Translations under genes and position numbers: made by a program
Part shown: positions 59,043-64,000 of the stretch, one piece after another
Position numbering within the stretch: position 1 is the stretch's first letter
How the letters are laid out: every line of letters begins with the position of its first letter
Notes under the pieces: generated by a model
Databases searched by the model: none
The model's input: only the letters and a program-made list of their open reading frames with translations
Told to the model about the DNA's origin: nothing
NCBI RefSeq assembly: GCF_900142095.1
Contig: NZ_FQZP01000001.1
Span: 1 to 64,000 of the forward strand
Direction of reading: 5' to 3'
DNA length: 64,000 nt
From: Thermoclostridium caenicola
GTDB taxonomy: Bacteria; Bacillota; Clostridia; DSM-8532

Positions 59043-60758
59043 TTATTTCAGTTCCTTATAGCGCTTGATCTTCTTTGTGGTTGTCTTGGCGAACTCCTCG
59101 TCCCTCAGTTCGAAATGCCTGATGTATTTGTACAGCACCAATTGCTTGTTCACATTCCTGACCTCGTTGCCGATCACTTCATGGGGCGTGCTTCCAGGTG
59201 CCGTGCCGTTTTTGATGTCCTCTTCAATCTTCTCATAATTGGGGACAATCATGGCGTGGACAGCAATATCTTCATCACCCTCATCGGCTTTCCCGTACAC
59301 AAGGGATTCCTTGATATACGGGCTTCTTCCCAGCAGGGTCTCTATCTCTTCCGGATAGATGTTCTTACCGTTCTTGGTGACGATAACGTTCTTTTTGCGC
59401 CCGGTAATGTGGAGGAATCCGTCCTCGTCGAAGTATCCCAGGTCCCCGGTGTAGAACCAGCCATCCCGTATGGCTTCCCGGGTAGCCTCTTCGTTCTTGT
59501 AATATCCCAGCATGACGGAAGGTCCCTTGCATTTGATCTCCCCGATGCCCTCCTCGTTGGGGTTGTCGATGGCCACTTCCAGATTGGGCAGGGGAAGACC
59601 TGCCGCATCATCCTTATAGCAAATATCGCGGTTTAGTGTCACAATGGGGGAGCATTCGGTCAGGCCATAGCCCTGGACCAGGTTGATACCCATATCCCTA
59701 AAGCCTTTGGCCACCTGCGGATCGATGGCTGCCGCACCGCTGATGAAGAGCCGGAGCTTTCCACCGAAGGTCTCATGGATCTGCCTGAAAAGCTTTTTCC
59801 GGATATCGATGCCGATTCTTCGGAGGGCATTGCTGAGCCTGATGGCGAACTTGAGTTTCCCAAGGCTTCCCGTTTTGGCTGCCTGGTTCATGATCTGCTT
59901 ATACATGGATTCAAAGATCAGGGGAACACCGTTCATGATGGTGCAGCCCGATTCCTTCAGGTTTTTCACGATGTGCCGCAGCCCTTCGCAGAAAGCGATC
60001 GTGCATCCCCTGTACATCTGGCACAGAAAGCCGCAGGTACACTCATAGGTGTGGTGGATGGGCAATACGGACAGGAACGTGTCCTTTTCGTCGATATAAA
60101 GCATTGAGCACATGTTCATCAGGTTCTCGCAGATGTTTCGCTGCGACAGCATAACCGCCTTGGAGGTATCGGTAGTTCCGGAGGTGAACAGCAGGATATT
60201 CATGACCTCCGGGTGGATCTCCGCATCCAGGAAGGCCCTGTTCCCCTTTTCCAGCAGTTCCCGGCCGCGCTCCAGGAGGCGTGAAAAGGACAGCACATCG
60301 CCGTTGTCCTGCTCTGCATCCATATTGATGAAGCAGACCTCCTGATGGTTGGCGCGGATGGTCTCCATGGATTCAGCCAGGTTTTGCGAATAGATGACCG
60401 CATTGGCCTCGGAACGCCTGATGAGATTGTCGATTTCATTGGGCGGAAGCTCCTTGTCAAGGGGAACTGCGACGCCCGTACCGCACAGTACCGCAAGATA
60501 GGACACATTCCATTCATAGCGGTTTTCACTGATCATGGCGATCCGCTTGTCCTTGAGGCCCAGATCGACCAGGGCTGTTCCCAGGGCATCAATGTCCTGC
60601 TTGAACTGCTTGTAGGAAATGGGAATATATTCGGGGTTGCCCTCCCGCTTCACCAGGAAGGCCGCCTTGTCACCGAACAGCTCCACGCTGGAGGTGATCA
60701 TTTCCCTGAGATCCCGGATTGGTCTTACCTCATACAAATTCTCGTAACAATTCTTCAT
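59043..60758 (-). CDS. AMP-dependent acyl-CoA synthetase
   Basis: The 571-residue product has ANL superfamily motifs: P-loop-like LLFTSGTTDTSKAVMLS (with T for the usual G at one position: TSGTTDTSK), VQGYGLTECSPIVTLNR, GWFYTGDLGYFDEDGFLHIT and KNVIVTKNGKNIYPEEIE, typical of long-chain fatty-acid CoA ligases. It activates a carboxylic acid as acyl-AMP, then acyl-CoA. ATG 60758 has GGGGT upstream. No fatty-acid genes are adjacent. It is divergent from the diguanylate cyclase gene. Confidence 0.92.
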   Translation of the reverse strand: MKNCYENLYEVRPIRDLREMITSSVELFGDKAAFLVKREGNPEYIPISYKQFKQDIDALGTALVDLGLKDKRIAMISENRYEWNVSYLAVLCGTGVAVPLDKELPPNEIDNLIRRSEANAVIYSQNLAESMETIRANHQEVCFINMDAEQDNGDVLSFSRLLERGRELLEKGNRAFLDAEIHPEVMNILLFTSGTTDTSKAVMLSQRNICENLMNMCSMLYIDEKDTFLSVLPIHHTYECTCGFLCQMYRGCTIAFCEGLRHIVKNLKESGCTIMNGVPLIFESMYKQIMNQAAKTGSLGKLKFAIRLSNALRRIGIDIRKKLFRQIHETFGGKLRLFISGAAAIDPQVAKGFRDMGINLVQGYGLTECSPIVTLNRDICYKDDAAGLPLPNLEVAIDNPNEEGIGEIKCKGPSVMLGYYKNEEATREAIRDGWFYTGDLGYFDEDGFLHITGRKKNVIVTKNGKNIYPEEIETLLGRSPYIKESLVYGKADEGDEDIAVHAMIVPNYEKIEEDIKNGTAPGSTPHEVIGNEVRNVNKQLVLYKYIRHFELRDEEFAKTTTKKIKRYKELK

Positions 60759-61031
60759 GCCGATACCCCATTCCTGACAAATTCAAGCTGTTTTCAGCCA
60801 TTCTGGCTTATTTCACCTTCTGCATAACACGATTCTATCAAACTATCCATGAAAAGGAAAGTATAAACATTCATGCATGTGGTGAATTCCAGCCGGCATC
60901 GGCAATGGATGCTTTTGCCGCTTTACCCTGCAAAGAATATCTTTTTCATATTGTTTACTTCTATACTTTTTGCTATGCTTACTTTGTAGTTTTTGTATTT
61001 TTTTGACGAAGATGGATTGAGGGTGATTCGA

Positions 61032-62726
61032 TTGAGCAAAAGTCAAATTACGCCCTTGGTATCGATTTTGATTGCGATTGTCGAAATCATTGTCACGGTG
61101 ATCGTTTTTCTCATTTCCTCAAGCGGCAGCACCGTTCCTATCACGCAGGATGAAGCCATCAGCCTGTCCGATGGCTGGACGTGTTTTTGGGAAGATACGG
61201 ATGAGGCCACCATACTCAGTATACCGACTAAGCTGGAGGGAGGTTATGCGGGAAGAATTCTCCACCTTTCGAACCATTTACCCGACAGGAGCTTCCGCAA
61301 TCCAAGCCTGATGCTGCGCACGTCCGAGCAGCGCGTTGCAGTTCTTTTAAACGACAACCTCATCTATGAGTTCCAGCCGAAGGATCCCGGACGGGCTCCC
61401 GGCAGCATGTACCATTTCATCAACCTGCCTGCTGGTTATGAAGGCGGCCGGCTGGATATCTTCCTGTCGTCGCCGCTCAACCAGTTTTCCGGGATAATCA
61501 ACGAGATCCGGATCGGCAGCATTACATCCCATATCCTGTTCATCCTGAAACAGGGCAGCGTCAGCCTGGTTCTGGCCGTGGTTGCCATTGTGCTCGGGTT
61601 TATCATGCTCAGCTTTTTCGTGTCCATGTGCTATGCCGGTTCCAGGCATGTGAGCATCCTCTACCTGTCCCTGTTCATCATACTGTCCGGGACCTGGATG
61701 TGTTCTGAAAGCCGTGCGCTGGAACTGTTCGTAAGAAACCCCATGCTCATCATGTGCGTTGCCTTCACGGCGCAGTATCTTGCTCCCATCCCGCTCCTGG
61801 CGTTTGTCATCGATATGTTCAGGCCGAAATATACCAACTGGCTGAAACAGTTTGCCATTATCTTTACCGCCCACTTTTTCGTGATCGCCATCCTGTACCT
61901 GCTTGAGATCGTCGAATTTTACAATTCGGTGGTCCTGTTCCACTCGGTCCTGATTTGCTGCATCATTGTTTTCCTGGTGATGTCGGTCAGCGAAATCCGG
62001 CGCGGGAAAAAAGGCATCCGGCTTTTCTTCCTGGGCTGCATCGCGCTTTGCATGGCCATCTGTGCCGATATCATACGCTACTACTTCAAGCCCCTTCCCT
62101 GGGTTGTGAAACCGATCATCTACCAGTACGGGCTCTTCGTATTCATCATTACGGCTGTTGCAGCCCTGGCCCGGCACATCTTTGTGACCCGTGAGGAAAA
62201 GATCAGCCATGACATCCTCATGTCCCTTGCCTTTACGGATACCCTGACGGGCTTAAAAAACCGCCGTTCCTTTGATGAACGGATGGAAGCCCTCAACAAG
62301 GAACTGGATGATTATTCATCCATTCATCTGGTTATCCTGGATATCAATAATCTGAAGCAGGTCAACGACACCCTGGGCCACAGGGAAGGCGACCAGCTAA
62401 TCATGGAAGGAGCCCGGCTGATCAGCGAAACCCTGGGAAATCTCGGGGAGATCTTCCGGATTGGCGGGGATGAATTTGTTGTGCTGATCACCAATATTGA
62501 ACCCTACTTCATTCAGGTTGAACTGGATACCCTGAACAAGAAGATCGAAGCCTTCAACGAGAAGGACACGCCCTTCAAGCTCAGCATCGCCTACGGTCTT
62601 GGCAGCTACAGCAAAGACCAGGACAAGGATCTGCATGATGTCTTCGTCCGGGCGGACAAATCCATGTATATCTGCAAGGAAAACCAGAAAGGTTTGCATC
62701 ATGCGGGCAAGCAAATCAAATCATAA
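61032..62726 (+). CDS. 7TM diguanylate cyclase (GGDEF)
   Basis: The ~564-residue product has an N-terminal helix, an extracytoplasmic beta domain of ~150 residues (ISLSDGWTCFWEDTDEATIL; VAVLLNDNLIYEFQPKDPGR), about seven membrane helices (the 7TMR-DISM-like layout), then a GGDEF domain with RIGGDEFVVLITNI (active GGDEF intact) and DILMSLAFTDTLTGLKNRRS. It should make c-di-GMP in response to an external signal. An RxxD inhibition site is not obvious. I place the start at TTG 61032, six bases after GAGGGTG; an ATG-less extension to 60993 is open. The hydrogenase-like gene begins 63 bp downstream on the same strand. Confidence 0.88.
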   Translation: MSKSQITPLVSILIAIVEIIVTVIVFLISSSGSTVPITQDEAISLSDGWTCFWEDTDEATILSIPTKLEGGYAGRILHLSNHLPDRSFRNPSLMLRTSEQRVAVLLNDNLIYEFQPKDPGRAPGSMYHFINLPAGYEGGRLDIFLSSPLNQFSGIINEIRIGSITSHILFILKQGSVSLVLAVVAIVLGFIMLSFFVSMCYAGSRHVSILYLSLFIILSGTWMCSESRALELFVRNPMLIMCVAFTAQYLAPIPLLAFVIDMFRPKYTNWLKQFAIIFTAHFFVIAILYLLEIVEFYNSVVLFHSVLICCIIVFLVMSVSEIRRGKKGIRLFFLGCIALCMAICADIIRYYFKPLPWVVKPIIYQYGLFVFIITAVAALARHIFVTREEKISHDILMSLAFTDTLTGLKNRRSFDERMEALNKELDDYSSIHLVILDINNLKQVNDTLGHREGDQLIMEGARLISETLGNLGEIFRIGGDEFVVLITNIEPYFIQVELDTLNKKIEAFNEKDTPFKLSIAYGLGSYSKDQDKDLHDVFVRADKSMYICKENQKGLHHAGKQIKS

Positions 62727-62789
62727 TAGGGTGCAAGGGGTATATAAATAATAGTTTGCTCATAGTAACCCTGAAAGTGGTGATCAATC

Positions 62790-64000
62790 TTGGGTACCTT
62801 CAGAGAATTGTACAACAGACTTGTGGATGCCGCTCTGCGGAAGGAACTCGATAAGGAAGTCAGAGAAATAATGGCGTCGGGGGAATACAAGCCGGAGGAA
62901 GTGGACAGGCTGGTTAATCCCATGGCGCATCCCGTGGTAATGCGGGTGAGCGACTGCCAGTGCCCGTCGGGAGAAGACCGGGACAACTGTGCGGTAGCCT
63001 GCCTGTTTTCGGCCATTGAGCGGGATGAAAACGGCAACGTGGTCATTTCCACGGTGGACTGCACCGGATGCGGCGTATGCATGGAGAATTGCAAGCACGA
63101 TACGCTCATCGACCGGAAGGAAATCATCCCTGTCCTGGAATTGCTCAACGAGCGCAAACGGCCGGTCTATGCCATGATCGCCCCGGCCTTCAACGGCCAG
63201 TTCAGCCTGGATGTGACCGCCGGCAAGCTGCGCACCGCCTTTAAGCTGGCAGGCTTCTACGGCATGCTGGAAGTGGCCCTCTTTGCCGATATCCTGACCC
63301 TCAAGGAGGCCTTGGAATTCGACAGGACCATCCATACCGACCGGGATTTCATGCTGACCAGTTGCTGCTGCCCCATTTGGGTGAACATGATCAAAAAGAT
63401 TTACCATGATCTGATTCCCCACATGCCTCCAGCGGTTTCACCCATGGTGGCCTGCGGACGGGCCATCAAACGCATCCATCCCGATGCCGTCACGGTATTC
63501 ATCGGCCCCTGCGTCGCCAAAAAGGCCGAAGCACGGGAAGCCGACATCGCAGATGCTGTGGACTACGTGTTGACTTTCCAGGAGATATCCGATATCTTTC
63601 AGAAGTTGGGTATAGACCCTGCCGTTCTCCCAGAGGACATGCGGGACCATTCCTCCAGATGCGGCCGGATTTATGCCCGAACCGGCGGGGTCAGCGAAGC
63701 GGTCCAGAACACCCTCAATCGGCTGAAGCCAGACAGGAAGATCAAGCTCAGAGCCATACAGGCCGACGGGGCCATTGAATGCAAGCGGCTGCTGAAGGAG
63801 ATCATGGAGGGAAATATCAAGGCCAATTTTATCGAGGGCATGGGCTGCAGGGGCGGCTGCGTGGGTGGACCCAAAGCCATCATCAACAAGGAGGAAGGAA
63901 CCGTCCATGCCAATGAATACGGCAATAACGCCTCCTACCCGACCCCCATCGACAATCCCCATGTCGTCGATCTCCTGGAAAGGCTGGGATTCCACACGGT
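62790..64000 (+). CDS. [FeFe]-hydrogenase-like sensor or catalytic protein (partial)
   Basis: The open frame runs from TTG 62790 to the window end (at least 403 codons, C terminus missing). Residues ~50-105 hold Cys-rich segments: SDCQCPSGEDRDNCAVAC and a ferredoxin motif CTGCGVCMENC. Then the H-cluster domain shows L1 TSCCCPIW, L2 IGPCVAKKAEA and L3 EGMGCRGGCVGGP, the three Cys motifs of [FeFe] hydrogenases. L2 has Gly where catalytic forms have Met (MPC), and L1 has an extra Cys, both closer to the putative sensory or group C/D-type hydrogenases. It follows the diguanylate cyclase on the same strand. No PAS domain is in the visible part. Start TTG has GTGGTGAT upstream. Confidence 0.85.
   Translation, partial: MGTFRELYNRLVDAALRKELDKEVREIMASGEYKPEEVDRLVNPMAHPVVMRVSDCQCPSGEDRDNCAVACLFSAIERDENGNVVISTVDCTGCGVCMENCKHDTLIDRKEIIPVLELLNERKRPVYAMIAPAFNGQFSLDVTAGKLRTAFKLAGFYGMLEVALFADILTLKEALEFDRTIHTDRDFMLTSCCCPIWVNMIKKIYHDLIPHMPPAVSPMVACGRAIKRIHPDAVTVFIGPCVAKKAEAREADIADAVDYVLTFQEISDIFQKLGIDPAVLPEDMRDHSSRCGRIYARTGGVSEAVQNTLNRLKPDRKIKLRAIQADGAIECKRLLKEIMEGNIKANFIEGMGCRGGCVGGPKAIINKEEGTVHANEYGNNASYPTPIDNPHVVDLLERLGFHT

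Noticed and set aside
1-64000. tRNA, rRNA, CRISPR array or replication origin
   Set aside because: No cloverleaf with a CCA-type end, rRNA segment, regularly spaced repeats or DnaA-box cluster was recognised by eye; a covariance or repeat search would be needed to exclude small cases.

Overview
The window looks like chromosomal DNA of a Gram-positive, spore-forming Clostridia (Firmicutes) member, probably anaerobic and able to use plant polysaccharide. The evidence is GGAGG-type ribosome binding sites, frequent TTG/GTG starts, consensus sigma-A promoters, and Clostridia-typical families: DUF4364, SPOCS/DUF3794, a TM1266-type hydrogenase regulator, an [FeFe]-hydrogenase-like protein, an ECF transporter S component, an SLH/transglutaminase wall protein and a lipid-anchored GH5 glucanase. 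No rRNA, tRNA, CRISPR array, complete insertion sequence or prophage was recognised.

Layout. (1) 1-4690 is an accessory island, mostly AT-rich. It holds a decayed toxin-like gene (WXG100-like N terminus, peptidoglycan-binding domain, MepA/M74-like murein endopeptidase C terminus, two in-frame stops), two lipoprotein genes that could be immunity or accessory factors, and two copies of a ~165-bp hairpin-containing repeat. (2) 4800-11500 has ppk1-ppx (polyphosphate), a LUD-domain protein, and serA behind a tandem glycine riboswitch and an attenuator-like terminator. (3) 11600-13830 has small regulatory genes: UPF0180, a PNPOx-like flavoprotein, a MarR regulator whose promoter contains a palindrome, and a YEATS-associated 3-TM protein. 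(4) 13828-20111 is ftsY-smc plus an SLH/transglutaminase protein. (5) 20235-27900 is the oxidative half of the TCA cycle (citrate synthase; aconitase-isocitrate dehydrogenase) with two TrkA-like potassium regulators, one frameshifted, and a 38-residue hydrophobic peptide gene. (6) 28166-39836 holds housekeeping, redox and transport genes: DUF4364, YdcF, cyclophilin lipoprotein, thioredoxin, TrkA-TrkH, Crp/Fnr with a CoA-disulfide-reductase/rhodanese fusion, class C beta-lactamase-like lipoprotein, HD phosphohydrolase, malic enzyme. (7) 39950-50530 has a convergent pair of probable spore-surface proteins, the GH5 glucanase, a ketopantoate reductase-like gene, a GH31 glucosidase, an alpha/beta hydrolase, a glycosyltransferase, a MITE-like element and two broken genes. 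(8) 50720-54393 is a TetR-ABC-FtsX operon with a palindromic operator. (9) 54536-64000 contains a HAD phosphatase, guaB, DUF2179 and ECF-S membrane proteins, a TM1266-type regulator, an acyl-CoA synthetase, a 7TM diguanylate cyclase and, running off the end, an [FeFe]-hydrogenase-like protein.

The genes together suggest glutamate-directed carbon flow (citrate synthase, aconitase, ICD, malic enzyme), glycine-sensed serine synthesis, potassium homeostasis, redox sensing and cell-envelope work. The most unusual parts are the toxin-like island at the left end and the possible pairing of a hydrogenase-type sensor with c-di-GMP synthesis at the right end. Two genes carry one-base deletions in homopolymers (23338-23341 and 49744-49746), so assembly error must be excluded before calling them pseudogenes.
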